NCBI RefSeq assembly: GCF_905220365.1
Contig: NC_061127.1
Coordinates: 5,332,001 to 5,396,000, forward strand
DNA length: 64,000 bases
Direction of reading: 5' to 3'
Origin: Vanessa cardui
Taxonomy: Eukaryota > Arthropoda > Insecta > Lepidoptera > Nymphalidae
The notes beneath the pieces were generated by a model. That model was not told the origin of the DNA. It was given only the letters and a program-made list of their open reading frames with translations, and searched no databases. Of this stretch, positions 13,501 through 24,261 are shown in pieces (position 1 is the first letter of the stretch; every line of letters begins with the position of its first letter). The position numbers and the translations under genes were made by a program.

Positions 13501-16500
13501 CAAATTGCTGGTTAATAAGAGATTGTTGAAATTTTGTAATTATAACTATAAGGCCAATGTCTATGAGAGTGGTGATCACTTAATTAATTTAATTTTATAT
13601 TCTGAGTTATTACTTAAATTTCAAGTTAGTTACATTGTTTATCGAGAAATAATTAAAATATTTAAGGAAGACAACGCTTCTCAAACTTTTATTTTCAAAA
13701 TTTTATTCGAATAAACAAAACTTATAATAACAAAATAAGTATTGATATAAGTAAATGTGCAATACGTTTTTCCATTTCTTTTATGTCAATAGTGTCATGT
13801 TGTTGATAATAAACGACTCAGTAAACTTTCACTTATGTAAACCTATCGAGGAATAAAGTGTAAACCGAATCAAAGATTAGATACTATGACAATGATATAA
13901 AATTAAATTCAACGTAGTTGTAAGACAAAACAATAATTTGCTACTGTAATACAAATAACGATTGCTCGCTATGATTACAGAAATACACATTTATAAATAT
14001 TTGACGTGTCTTACAATAAATACAGACATACGGTTCAAACCGTGAGTCATTATATATTGCGTTCTACCTAACATTATAAAGGCTCTATGTCAATACGGTA
14101 TTTCATTTTTTCATATATGGTTTGTGGCTATAACAAACAAGAAACCTTATTATTACTAAAATAAAACAAATAATACAGCTTGCGTTACTTTTGAATAAAT
14201 TATAAAAGCAATAAGTAACTACTCAGTTTCTTGACGATTCTGATTTCTGAACCGGTAGTAGCTTCACTTAATATACAAAGTTCTGTAAAATGACTATTCA
14301 AAAGTTCTTGTAAAAATACTCTTCAATTAAGGATATTTTGAATTTAGTGATTACCGATTACTAACAAACAAATCTTTGCTTTTTATATTATAAATGTAGT
14401 TAATTTCTATGTATATATTTATAGAAAGACAGAGATATATGTATAGGGTTGTTCGTAATTTTTAAGTTTGCATGTGATAGAGCGAAATGCAACAAAAGTA
14501 AAATTCAAAATAACCTCAAAAATCGACGATGTAAGTCTTTGGCGATACCAAAATTACAATGAACAAAAAACAATAACACTTTTAAAGTTAAACCCAAACC
14601 GTTAAATCTACAAACTGGATATCCGACACTGCATGTAATCTAATCATCTTACTGTCATAATTAAAGCGTATATTTAAATTCAAGCAATAATAAACCTTGT
14701 AATCTTTGCCGGAAAGGGTTAAGGATTCTTCAGAAAATGTTCGTACCGCACCATTTAATCAAATAATTAACTTCCGCAGTCTGCTCTGAGTCATGTGAAA
14801 CCCTTTAAATAAATATTTACGTTGATAAGTTTAGTAGCTTTTTGGGACTTGAAATAATTTTAATGCAACAAACAACAACAACTACAGCCTGTCAATTTCC
14901 CAACAACAACAACAACAACAACAGCCTCTAAATTTCCCACCGCTGGGCTAAGGCCAAACCTTCTCCTCAAAGGGAGAGGCCCATTGAGAAGAAGGTTTGG
15001 AACATAATTCACCATGCTGTTCCAATGCGGATTGGTGAAATACACATGTGGTAGAATTTCTATGAAATTAGATACATGCAGGTTTTCTCACGATGTTTTC
15101 CTTCACCGCCGAGCACGAGATGAATTATAAACACAAATTAAACACATGAATCAGAGGTGCTTTCCTGGGTTTGAGCCCGCAGTCACCGGTTAAGATGCAC
15201 GCGTTCTAACCACTATACTAAAATGAATATCATTTGCTACACCACTGTTAATATACTTCAACCAGGATCCTCGGCTTCCGACGAGCGATGCCAGTCGTGG
15301 GCCGCGTGCTCAACATGACAACTGAGATCTATGACGTCACCGAGGGGGACATCCTAAAGACTTTCTTCGTGTCGCCTGCAAATAACTTTTGTTTCCACGG
15401 CAAGTGTTCTTACTACTGCGACACGGGACACGCTATCTGCGGGAACCCTGATATGCTGGAAGGAAGTTTCGCCGCATTCCTGCCGACTGCGGATTTAGCT
15501 GAACGAAAGGTACGTGATCGAATTATTTAATTATCAATACACATTTCCTCTCCCTTTCATGCCAGCCTTTGTTCAATTATAAAACGTTACTCATACGACA
15601 TTGACGTTTAATTTGTGTGAAAATTTAATTATAATAATGGTCTTAAGTGTGAAAAAAATAAATTGTTTTATGGTAATTTATATTACAATGTATTATTACT
15701 CGCCCCGGCTTCACACGGGTGCAAATGATATGATATTAAATATACTGAAGAGTTTGTTAATTTATTTAATCACATTAGAAACTTTTGAAATATCAGTATT
15801 TCTTAATCATATTGTCCATGTATTATTTACAAAAAACTTCCTCTCGAATCACTCTATCTATTAAAAAAAGCCGCACCAAAATCCGTTGCGTAATTTTAAA
15901 CATCTAAGCATACAAAGGGACAGACAGCGGTAAGCGACTTTGTTTTATGCTAAGTAATTATGATAACCAATTGTAAGTAAGTATTGAATATATAGAATTT
16001 AATTATATATATATAAAAATTGAATTTTATCATTCGATAAAGAGCAAAATCGTTCGTAATGATGAGAGGGGCTAAAGCTAATTACGTGGGCAACCTCAAC
16101 GCGACGTCTGTTCCCGGGCCAGATGTCTTGAAACTTTTAAGGGTGCCGGTTACTTATGTATGTTTATCTGTAATATTCTTTCGTGTTTTTGTTGATTTAA
16201 TATTAAGCTGCAATAATCCTAACTAATACTATAAATGCAAAAATGTAATTATTTACTTGTTTTTTTATTACATCGTTATCGCTCAACCGATTGAATTTTT
16301 GCATTCACGTTGATAGGGGTGCAGAAAAAGATGTTTTGCCACCTAACGCCTGATTTGCACGACCCGAAGGAATGTGTTTAAAATAGAGACCAATTTTTTT
16401 ATCTTTACACTATAAGTTTATCTATGTAATTAATTATTGTAAATCCTATTGTTTAACTTTTGCCTTTAAAATATACCTTTGTCGTTCTAATGAAAACTTC

Positions 16501-18673
16501 GAAATAGGTTTTTGTGCATGCCCGTCTGATATCGCCTCTACCGCGAAAGAGCAATACTTAGTTTTGGTCTGTTCCAGTGTGATGGGTGACCGGCAGGAGG
16601 GACGTAATATCTTAGTCTCCAACGATCCAAGCGTTTTGGAGATCTGAGAGATTATTAATGTTTCTTACAGAACTAATAAAGCCTATAGACGGAGTCGTAC
16701 CATTAAATGGCCGATGTGTCAATTAGTTAACCTACATGATAAAAAGTCACGTATGAAAGTCATTACAATTTACAGAATGAGCATTAAATCGAGGTTTACT
16801 GGCCTTTAAATACTTCCACTATTCACCTTCTTTCTCGATCATCAGAATATGACTTTCAAATTATTCTACGTATTTGCAAAGTTTGAAATCGATACAACGA
16901 TTAGAAGTAGGTTGAATCCACTTCCTAGAATTGTTTGCATACAGACTTTCTTACATAAAACATAAGTTGAGATCAAATGTCTAAAAACGACATTTGAATC
17001 TTGTATTTTTTAATAAATTACAATACAAAAACTACCTTTTGTACTTGTAAAGTACCACATATATAATTCAAAGATTAAAATATTTCATCAGGTTTGGAGG
17101 CATCCGTGGAGAAGATCGTACCATAAGCGACGAAAAGCTCAATGGGAATTACAATCTGACTACTGTGATACGGTTAGTGATTACTTTACTCGTTTTACAT
17201 ACAAAGTGTTACCATTTACTTTCAATCGTCGTTTTTTGGACAGAAGATAAATTTCTTAGATTATACTAATTTTAGTGCGATACATTTTCTAAAACACTGA
17301 CTTGACTTGTAAAAAAAAAAAAACATCCAAATTAAATATTAATAATATATAACCCTTTTTATAATAATTTGTCCGAAAATATATTGACCTAAATTCTCTT
17401 TTTAGGAAAAGTCATACACGTAAAATAAACTCATGCGCTAATGATAATAACTATCTTATTGACAGGTGCGCACGACCCCACCCTACGACTCTGGGCGTCG
17501 TCTTCTGGATTTGATGGATATGTCTATATTCGATTTCCTTACCGGCAACATGGATAGACACCACTACGAGACTTTCAAGTTAGTATGTTAAACAGGATAT
17601 TAGTGTGGCCGTAATATATATTTTTTTGATAAAAAATTAACCAATGAATTTGCTCGTACGATACAACAGTTTCGAATGATGTTTCATTTAATTTTTTAAT
17701 AATATAAATATAAACACATAAAAATCTTTTTGGAACTTTATTAAGGTGCGTTTTATGCGTCGTATCAACAAAGGTGATATTGGATGTTACGTTATGAATA
17801 TTTGCATAGCGAATCGATTTATTTGTCGTGAGCATATCAGTTAGAGTAGAGGTTATTTAATTATATAAAGAAATAACATAATAAAAATGAATTCTTGTTC
17901 CAGAATGTTCGGCAATGAAACTTTCACCCTGCACCTGGATCAGGGCCGCGCGTTTGGAAAAGCCTTTCACGACGAGCTCAGTATACTGGCGCCGCTGTTG
18001 CAGTGCTGTCTGGTCCGGCACACAACGCTTGCTGTGTTACTCAAGTGAGTCATACCCGCCTCTGTCGAGCTCATACAGTCTGCTCAATATATCCATAAGT
18101 AGCTCTATCTATACGTATAAATGTGAAAGTAATTATGTCTGTATATTTGTTACCCTTTAACGGTCACTGAACCGAATTTGATAAAATTTGGTATGAAGCA
18201 AGCTTGAACTCCAAGATAGGACATAGATTACTTTTTTATGCTAAACACCTGACGAACAAAATAAAAATTGGACCAATACCGTGGGCGACAACTAGTTGCA
18301 TATAAATATTTTATACAATTGGCATTTAACAAATATTTGTACCTATGTTTGCGTCCTATACTTAATGATATTGCGTAATGATATTTATTGAATATAAGAA
18401 AAACTTTTCGCTATATTTTTTGGCATATTTTTAAAGCACAACAAACATTTTGTTACACTGTATTTCCGTTTTGTCTATTTCAGGTACCACAACGGCGTTC
18501 CTCTATCAACAGTTCTTCGGGAATCTTTGAAAGCTGATCCAGTGGCTCCTATTCTATGGGAGCCTCACCTGGCAGCTTTAGATCGCCGTATAGTCACTGT
18601 TCTGGACGCAATTAGGAAGTGTAGAGACAAGTTAGAAAATCCAATATTGAATGAAGTGAACGATTTCGTATGA
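4331..18673 (+). CDS. Fam20C: FAM20-family secretory protein kinase (Fam20C-like), nine coding exons, 5' end missing
   Basis: Exons: 4331-4573, 6879-7003, 9461-9539, 12632-12724, 15266-15509, 17092-17172, 17466-17578, 17904-18044, 18484-18673. All introns are GT-AG and the phases join to 435 complete codons plus TGA. FAM20 proteins are Golgi/secreted kinases; Fam20C phosphorylates Ser-x-Glu motifs of secreted proteins. Visible family marks, numbered from the first complete codon: NPTIGEM (69-75), nucleotide-binding Lys146 in ALFKPM, Glu172 in the RHNAEIAAFHLD helix, Cys-rich FCFHGKCSYYC, WRHPWRRSYHKRRKAQWE, catalytic Asp318 in GNMDRHHYETF, metal-binding Asp338 in HLDQGRAFGKAFHDE, and the C-terminal EPHLAALDRR helix. 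DELSIL and the WRxPWRRSYHKR block point to Fam20C rather than the xylose kinase Fam20B. The start codon and signal anchor are not in the listed exons. The HLDNG found in vertebrate Fam20C is HLDQG here. Confidence 0.93.
4574..6878 (+). other. Intron A-B of the Fam20C-like gene (2.3 kb)
   Basis: AT-rich intron. A copy of the ACAGAGTTACTTT repeat family lies at about 6130-6290. No other exon-like block is supported; the small open frames here have no coding character. Confidence 0.5.
6879..7003 (+). CDS. Fam20C: Fam20C-like exon B
   Basis: The acceptor follows a T-rich tract (TTTTTCAG) and the donor is G|GTGCGT. It encodes 41 full codons starting VNASNLEKFQLKIAQHELY, an amphipathic helix plus linker just ahead of the kinase core. 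The phase matches exon A (AG|C) and exon C (G|AA). Confidence 0.85.
7004..9460 (+). other. Intron B-C of the Fam20C-like gene (2.5 kb)
   Basis: It contains a LINE 3' tail on the - strand at 8600-8816. Apart from a GC-richer patch near 7560-7640, nothing else is recognisable. Confidence 0.5.
8600..8816 (-). repeat. LINE 3' end (CR1/Zenon-like tail family)
   Basis: Read on the - strand: CTTGCCGGTTCTTCTCGGTA, then AATCTACTTTCCGAACC, GGTAGCTTCACTTAA, then AAGTGCTTATAAAAGCC and a terminal ATTTTGATTTTAATTTTTGA. The same tail occurs on the + strand at 26947-27274 and 52882-53211, and as an older copy at 14196-14352. The clade name is from memory of this common lepidopteran tail. Confidence 0.65.
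9461..9539 (+). CDS. Fam20C: Fam20C-like exon C (nucleotide-binding lysine)
   Basis: The acceptor is TCTATTACAG and the donor AG|GTGAGA. It encodes GGTQLKLIIDYPNGVQ followed by ALFKPM, the FAM20 strand carrying the ATP-binding lysine. The 25 full codons plus split codons agree in phase with both neighbours. Confidence 0.92.
9540..12631 (+). other. Intron C-D of the Fam20C-like gene (3.1 kb)
   Basis: Largest intron. It contains a repeat of the CGCGGG family (about 10903-11102). Two short GC-richer open blocks lie near 10610-10690 and 11268-11405. They have no matching splice context in the kinase and are noted under findings. Confidence 0.45.
10903..11102 (-). repeat. Copy of the CGCCCGCGG/ACAGAGTTACTTT repeat family
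   Basis: The + strand shows TGTTTGTTTGT, then CGGCTATACCAATTTTGACG and, about 110 bp later, GTCGCGGGCACAGCTCGTAA. This is the block order of the family in reverse orientation to the 3349 copy. The sequence is diverged. Confidence 0.45.
12632..12724 (+). CDS. Fam20C: Fam20C-like exon D
   Basis: The acceptor is GCCGACAG and the donor CG|GTAAGT. It encodes FYFSDYERHNAEIAAFHLD; the Glu of NAEIAAF is the helix residue that coordinates the nucleotide or metal in the FAM20 fold. Thirty full codons, with phase matching C and E. Confidence 0.92.
14196..14352 (+). repeat. Diverged LINE 3' tail
   Basis: It keeps CTCAGTTTCTTG, GAACCGGTAGTAGCTTCACT, ATTCAAAAGTTCTTGTAAAA and an end of GGATATTTTGAATTT. 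Many substitutions compared with the copies at 26947 and 52882 suggest an older insertion. Confidence 0.5.
14866..15220 (-). repeat. tRNA-derived SINE (Metulj-type)
   Basis: On the - strand: a head with TTAGAACGCGTGCATCTTAA and an anticodon-arm-like segment, then GGGTTTGAGCCC (B-box-like; the consensus copies read GGGTTCAAACCC), the body ATTCATCTCGTGCTCGGCGG, TGAAGGAAAACATCGTGAG, CCACCGCTGGGAAATT-type end and a (TTG)n tail. The tail unit ACAGCCT...AATTTCCC plus (CAA)n is present twice (about 14886 and 14921), a local tail duplication. Confidence 0.8.
15266..15509 (+). CDS. Fam20C: Fam20C-like exon E (Cys-rich kinase insert)
   Basis: The acceptor is TTCAACCAG and the donor AAG|GTACGT (phase 0). 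It is the longest exon, with 81 full codons. It contains ILGFRRAMPVVGRVLNMT, the Cys-rich FCFHGKCSYYCDTGHAICG segment that forms disulphides in FAM20 structures, and MLEGSFAAFLPTADLAERK. The Asn-Met-Thr is a possible N-glycosylation site. Confidence 0.93.
15695..15955 (+). repeat. Interspersed repeat shared with 22400-22660
   Basis: Shared landmarks are CGCCCCGGCTTCACACGGGT versus CGACCCGGTTTCGCTCGGGT, TCACTCTATCTATT, CCGTTGCGTAATTTTAAA and GGGACAGA followed by CGACTTTGTTT. The two copies have the same order and spacing, so they are one dispersed family. Confidence 0.6.
16555..16700 (+). repeat. Fragment of the GGGACGTAACATCTTAGT repeat family
   Basis: It matches the better copy at 23165-23372 over GGTGACCGGCAGGAGGGACG-like sequence, AATATCTTAGTCTCC and TTAATGTTTCTTACAG. 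It is diverged and truncated. Confidence 0.45.
17092..17172 (+). CDS. Fam20C: Fam20C-like exon F
   Basis: This phase-0 exon has 27 codons, an acceptor TTTCATCAG and a donor ACG|GTTAGT. It encodes VWRHPWRRSYHKRRKAQWE and QSDYCDT, a block seen in Fam20C but not in Fam20B. Confidence 0.92.
17466..17578 (+). CDS. Fam20C: Fam20C-like exon G (catalytic loop)
   Basis: The acceptor is TATTGACAG and the donor AA|GTTAGT. It encodes TPPYDSGRRLLDLMDM and FDFLTGNMDRHHYETF. The Asp of NMDRHH is the catalytic base of the family. The exon leaves in phase 2 and joins AA|A of exon H. Confidence 0.95.
17904..18044 (+). CDS. Fam20C: Fam20C-like exon H (DFG-equivalent)
   Basis: The acceptor is TTGTTCCAG and the donor AA|GTGAGT. 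It encodes MFGNETFTLHLDQGRAFG, FHDELSILAPLLQCC and the following helix. The Asp of HLDQG is the metal-binding residue. The usual Asn after it is Gln here, and the GRG of the vertebrate form is GRA. Confidence 0.94.
18098..18300 (-). repeat. CGCCCGCGG/ACAGAGTTACTTT repeat family copy in the last intron
   Basis: On the + strand: TATAAATGTGAAAGTAATTA, then CTGAACCGAATTTGATAAAA, TTTGGTATGAAGCAAGCTTG and GTGGGCGACAACTAGTTG. It fills most of the 439 bp intron before the final Fam20C-like exon. Confidence 0.6.
18484..18673 (+). CDS. Fam20C: Fam20C-like exon I (C-terminus and stop)
   Basis: The acceptor is TCTATTTCAG. The exon encodes VLRESLKADPVAPILWEP, HLAALDRR and a C-terminal helix, ending with TGA at 18671-18673. 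The tail length and the EPHLxALDRR motif match the usual FAM20 end, so the C-terminus looks intact. Confidence 0.92.
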
Positions 18674-19580
18674 CCGTAGCCTGTCGAATATGATGGAACA
18701 TTTGAAGGATCAGTTTGAAGACAGTGATAACAGTGTGATATGCAAAGTTACGAAGTGCGGTGAAAGGGAAGGTGCAATTGATGAAAAATGACTCACTAGT
18801 CGAACTCTCGTATTCCTGACTTAGATATAGAAAGATTTCAAACGCAAACGCAGGTCTTTGGTTCAGAGAGACTATTAGAATTAAGTTTTTGTGCCAAAGA
18901 TTGTCCAAATGAAATCTTGAAATTTATTCAGCATAATCTTTTAACCATTCCACTGATTAAGGAGCCATGTTACATGCCAAAAAATTAAAAAAAAAATATG
19001 ATGTAAATCTATCCGTTTGTACAAATCTATTAGAGCGACAATAGTTTGTGTGAACACGTGTTCGATGTATTAGTTTAGTTATTATTATTTTTTGTATATT
19101 TTGAAAGTTTTAAGTCTGAATCATGCCTATTTTAAGTGCAAACTTTGTACATAAATGAAATGCAAACTAGCTGTTACGTTTAAGATAAATCGATTTTTCG
19201 TTGTGAATCTGTTACCATAGTTCGAAGCTCAATGAGACATATCGTGTTGCGGTCCTTGCAAGTGATATTTATATAATAGATGTTTTATTATCTGTCTTTG
19301 TTGTTATATTACTTTTAGAAATTCATAATGCAACTTTTTTCATATATATTTTAAAGTGGACTTGTATATGATTAAGTTACTTGCGCTGCGTTTATTGCGT
19401 TTTTATTCTTAACTAAATAAATCTTACAATTAAGTTCTATTAGTAATTTTAAATTATTTCTCGAAGTGTAAGTTGGCGTTAGTTAAAATGAATTATACGT
19501 TAATTGTTCTGAAATATTTATTTAATCGTTATTTATATTTATACTTGAATGCAATAAAACATTAAAATGCAAAATAGTTT
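18674..19580 (+). other. 3' UTR of the Fam20C-like gene (inferred)
   Basis: AT-rich sequence follows the TGA with no further coding motif. AATAAA signals occur at 19416-19421 and 19553-19558, so the transcript probably ends near 19440 or 19580. The exact cleavage site is inferred. Confidence 0.5.
19553..19558 (+). terminator. Poly(A) signal, Fam20C-like gene
   Basis: A canonical AATAAA about 880 bp after the stop codon. An alternative AATAAA lies at 19416-19421. Choice between them is not visible from sequence. Confidence 0.45.
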
Positions 19581-22399
19581 TATAGCAAACGCTTTCTACG
19601 AATTATATCCAATTTGGAATAATATTTACGAAATATATATAAATATATATAAGGTGTGTTCAAGTAGCATTCTTATAAAAGTTAATGTTAATTATTATTC
19701 CTACTTAAAATTATAATTTGTGTAAGCTTAGGAATGGCAGTGTCAGTTGATATGAGGCTTTATGTGAAACGCAGTTCGAAATAGACGACTTGCCAAAGAT
19801 GTACCTTCACACATACATGATTGTGTTTAAACGTTGTATGAGATATATGACGCTACTGTATGCGTGTCTGTTGATTGTTAATAAACTTTTAAAAAGTAAC
19901 TTGTGATGTTTTTTATTAGCCCATTCAGAATTTTTAGTGATATGTAACCTGTATATCTTATTGCATACGAAAATGTAGTACTTATTATAAAAAACGAAAA
20001 GATTCAAGTAACACTTTCGAATTTTCCTTTTACAAGATAAACGTAAATCTCCTGGGGACGTATATTCTAAAAAGAAAAAACCAGAAAAAAAATCAGTATA
20101 TTAACCAATCATATAACGTAAGTATATAGGAAATGAAACCAGTGAACTTTAATCATTTATAAGATTAAGATAAGAATTAATAACATTAAATGCTTAAATA
20201 TATACAAATATGAACTAAAATAAGTATATGGTAGGTCATACCCACGGTTGTTATTTCAAAATATTTGATAAGATTTTTTCAAATTGTTTGTTAAGGAATT
20301 TAAACAATTATGGAAATATATTTATTTATCCCACAGGACTTTTAACTATCGCAAATTAATCGTTTTAAAAAGTTCAAGCTTTTTTTTTTTAAATAATAAG
20401 TCGATATGGATGCGTGAAATAGCATAGTTTAATTAACGTTGCTTCTTTGCGATGTTTCGGTGTTGCCTGATCTAAAAATATTAGCAACGTATCTACCTCT
20501 TAAACCCTAGTCATGTCTAACCTAAAAGAAAACACTAAGACCTTGCTCTTTTACTCATACATAAAGTAGTAATTACTATGATTCTTTCACTAACTTTCTT
20601 ATATTTAACTTAAAAAATAACGTAATTACAAGTCAATATTTCATCACCAATTTACCTCGGCTGATAAATTTATAATATCGCAGTTAGATTTTCTTTAAAT
20701 TTGACATAATTAAAAAACTCGGTATATATTTACCACGCACTACATTTGGCGTTCCCAACACTAACTCTTTCGGCTAAACTGAAATGAAGACTGTTAATAT
20801 GACAGTAGTGTGGTTTTGTCATTCATTCAGTGTGTACAGAGTGTCGCTAATAACTCGAATGAGACTATATTCATATACAATTTGTTCAAATACTCGTACG
20901 TTCTTATCTATTGTAGAATATTAGTCGGAAGGGGAAAATAAATTTGAGATGGTGTTTAGGGGAACAATTATTAAATAGATAATGATTCCCATAAATGATC
21001 TCGTCGAAGAAAGACCATTATTTTAGAAGATGCTATCTTCAAAACCAAATTTCATAAACCGAATTATATGGCAACAAAAGGGTTCTCGCGGGTCAGTGAT
21101 CCCCTTGACGTAATCACATAAAGGTCACATAAAGCTGAAGAAACACAAAGATATGGGCGGCCGCTATAAAACGGGGATATGAATAGCAAAATATTTTGCC
21201 ATAACTTTTTACAGCCTTTTTGTTGCATATTAATAAAGAAAATCGTTTTGTTTTATTTAATCTTTTTATCTGCCCTGCATTATAAATATTTTTTTTAATA
21301 AATTTATACTTAGAATATTATTTGCCAGTATCAACAGAAAATATACTTTGGATATTTGTTATTTTTTTATATTTCAAGGTTTTGTATAAATTACTGCATT
21401 CCAAATTCTTTTTAACAATTTATTTTTTGAAAATAAAGAAGTAAAAATTAATCTCCAATAAAATATAAATTTCTAATGTCTAGGTATGTTTTCAAATCTT
21501 CTACAAAATTTCGAAACCAAAACCAGTTACTATACCGAATTGCGAATACTTACGACTGAAAATATGTCACAATCTATAAAATTGTATATTCACATGATCA
21601 CGTCAATTCCCACACGTCGGATCATCTACTGAATAACAAGAGTGGAATAGCGGGAAATTCTCGCATCCTGAAAATTGACAATTTTCAAACAAACGTCAAA
21701 CATTTTTTCGAATTTTATGAGCAAATTGAAAGTTTATTTAAACCACTGAATACTGAATACCAATCATACTTACAGATTTAAAACAAAACAATTCTGGAAA
21801 TATATAAATGTAAACATTAATTGAAAACATTAAATTCAAAAACACGTGTTTAAATAATGTTATAAATAACATAACGAAAACTACATTCACTGAATGTTTT
21901 TTTATTTTTACATTTAGCTTAGACTTCATCGTGTAACCCGTTTTTGGAAGTTATAAGTAAGATTTACGTTTGCCAGATTAAGGCCAAGTTTAAATTATTA
22001 TAGTTTGTTTATTACAATTTCTTTGTTAGCATATTTTAATAAACTCCTCTTACTTTAAGCATTGAAAATCGGATTTTCTAATTAAAAACAAACATTACCG
22101 TCTTAAGAATTTCTTTGAATGAAGGAGCTATATTAAAGGGAATATTTTAATTATTGTAGGTCGCCATCCAGATTGGGGCAAAGAGAATTATCATGAAACG
22201 GGACGACAGTTGTTCTGAGTTACTTACAATTTACCCTCAATCGTAAACAAACGCTTATTATTAATAATTCGCCGCACAAATCCTTGACGGACGCCGAGTT
22301 TTTGATAATGTTTCAATAATTATAAACGTTCATAATTTTATTAATAGTGAAGAAGAAAATAGAAGTTGCGTTTAATGATATTCTTTCGTTTAATTTCTT

Positions 22400-22660
22400 A
22401 CTATCGACCCGGTTTCGCTCGGGTGCAAAGTTGATTCTAAATGTATTATGATTATGATTCTAAATGAATTTGCTTATTTACGACGTCATATTAGAAACTT
22501 TTTAAATTATCAGTGTTTCTTTACTATGTTGTCCATGTATTATATACAAAGACCTTCCTCTCAAATCACTCTATCTATTTAAAAAACCGCATCAAATTCC
22601 GTTGCGTAATTTTAAAGATATAGGGACAGATAAATCGACTTTGTTTCATACTATGTTTTG
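22400..22660 (+). repeat. Interspersed repeat shared with 15695-15955
   Basis: Same landmarks as the copy in the Fam20C-like intron: CGACCCGGTTTCGCTCGGGT, TCACTCTATCTATTTAAAAA, CCGTTGCGTAATTTTAAAG and GGGACAGATAAATCGACTTT. Element class is unknown. Confidence 0.6.
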
Positions 22661-22975
22661 ATGACATTCTGTATTTAAACAGGTTAAATTTGTTTCGAAT
22701 ATGAAAGCCGATGAGTTTGTCGCAATGTTTTGTCGTACCGTTATATTGTGTATTCTGAAGGATATTCTGGTCTGAATGTGTACAGTTTTCGAACTACCTA
22801 TCTCATTCAGACTTCCTAGTTTACACGAGTACAAACTGAAACTGTCGAACTATTAGTATACCTGAGAGGAATAAGGCGGACCGCATGCGTCATTACTTAC
22901 TGTGCAAATAGATTGCTTATTATTAAAACGCTTAGTATTTGAATTCAGCAATAGTTCGTGTTGTTGTTGCGTAGA

Positions 22976-23120
22976 TTAGATTTGAGCCAGTGTAACATAG
23001 GCACGAGGAAACAAAACGTAATATCTCAACAACCTTTGGCTTACATGGTTGATAGCTCATTGGCATTGAAAGAATAGTTCATATTTTTATAAGTATAATG
23101 TCTATGGGCGGTGGTGAGCT
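22976..23120 (+). repeat. Diverged copy of the GGGACGTAACATCTTAGT family
   Basis: It shows GAGCCAGTGTAACATAGGCA, AACGTAATATCTCAACAACC, ATAGTTCATATTTTTA and GTCTATGGGCGGTGGTGAGC. It stands about 50 bp upstream of a better copy in the same orientation. Confidence 0.55.
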
Positions 23121-23164
23121 TTTACAATCAGAATATATATATCGTTATTCTACCTCCAAATAAC

Positions 23165-23372
23165 AGTACTCAGTATTGTTGTGCTCCGGTTTGAAGGGTG
23201 AGTGAGCCAGTGTAACTACAGGCACAAGGGACGTAACATCTTAGTTCCCAAGGTTTGTGGCACATTGACGATGTAAGGAATAGTTAATATTTCTTACAGC
23301 GTCATTGTCAATGGGTGGATGGTGACCACTTACCATCAGGTGGCCCATATGCTCGTCCGCCAACCTACACCA
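23165..23372 (+). repeat. GGGACGTAACATCTTAGT repeat, near-complete copy
   Basis: Blocks are TTGTGCTCCGGTTTGAAGGG, GAGCCAGTGTAACTACAGGC, GGGACGTAACATCTTAGTTC, TTAATATTTCTTACAGCG, then CCACTTACCATCAGGTGGCC, CATATGCTCGTCCGCC and an A-run. The last part is a frequent lepidopteran repeat end. The open frame at 23315-23524 only reads through this repeat. Confidence 0.65.
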
Positions 23373-24261
23373 TAAAAAAACTTAACAGAAAGTTACTTAA
23401 AATTTTATCAAATGAGACTTCAGTAAGACGTACATATAAGAGACGGCCTTATTCTGACTGGAGTAGCAGAAGAAGAGTTGTACCAACTAACGAAAAGTCT
23501 AAACAATTAAGTAATTTTAGGTGATTTAATAATATTTCAAATGAAAACTTGTAAATTAAATTGTATAGATAAAGTAACTAAAACAAAAACAGATAAAAAA
23601 AACTTAATAGTGTAAACAAAGGACAGTCGATATTTGAATATCAAATACCATGCGTTTAGCCCTTAACCCATTTGTTTAGGGTTGGTAGAGTGTGTAACAT
23701 GTCAAAGGGCTTGGAAAACTTTTACGACAGGTGTCTTGTTTGATCTTATTGGCCTGATATGATGGGACCTAAACCGCAGTTGGAGCGGGAACATTGTACT
23801 AGTGTACCTACACGTATATTAACTTACATAATGCAGATCACTAACTTTTTTTCTCGAATAAAAATAGACACAGTAAACCAATTAAAAGTAATAGAAATGC
23901 AAAGCACTTATGATCAGTATATTCCTAAACTATGTATCCCAAGATTTTATTAGAACTGGAATATTCAGTAATACAAAACTTTGGGAACTTTTCTGCAAAT
24001 TGTTGCATCGTCGAAACACGCAAATCGCGATGCAACTGTGTCGCATTACAAATCTGCTCGATACGAAGACTCTGTACTGGACGGACCTGTGACACATGTC
24101 TCCGTTAATACTGGTTACAGGTGTGAGGTGTCAGCGACGTACAGTCAATTATCAACTCTTTTATGACACATTTATTGGTCTTAAGAATTATACATCTTCT
24201 ATAGTTTTATTATACTGCAACGCAAACTTTACGATATTTATCCATACTACCCTTCTTCCAT

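Larger units (their letters stand above)
12725..15265 (+). other. Intron D-E of the Fam20C-like gene (2.5 kb)
   Basis: It contains a diverged LINE tail (14196-14352) and a full SINE on the - strand (14866-15220), which ends 45 bp upstream of exon E. A diverged copy of the CTCCGGTTTG repeat family may lie near 13382-13500. No other exon was seen. Confidence 0.5.
15510..17091 (+). other. Intron E-F of the Fam20C-like gene (1.6 kb)
   Basis: It contains repeat fragments: the CACACGGGTGCAAATGAT...TCCGTTGCGTAATTTTAAA element at 15695-15955, a LINE-like end at 16221-16330, and part of the GGGACGTAATATCTTAGT repeat at 16555-16700. A GC-richer open block at 16059-16150 is unexplained. Confidence 0.5.

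Noticed and set aside
14860..15045. 61-codon frame with a Val run
   Set aside because: It is the translated (CAA)n tail and body of a SINE.
18612..18908. 98-codon frame on the - strand
   Set aside because: It overlaps the last kinase exon and its 3' UTR antisense and has no domain.
23315..23524. 69-codon + strand frame
   Set aside because: It begins inside a dispersed repeat end and runs into AT-rich DNA; no conserved motif.
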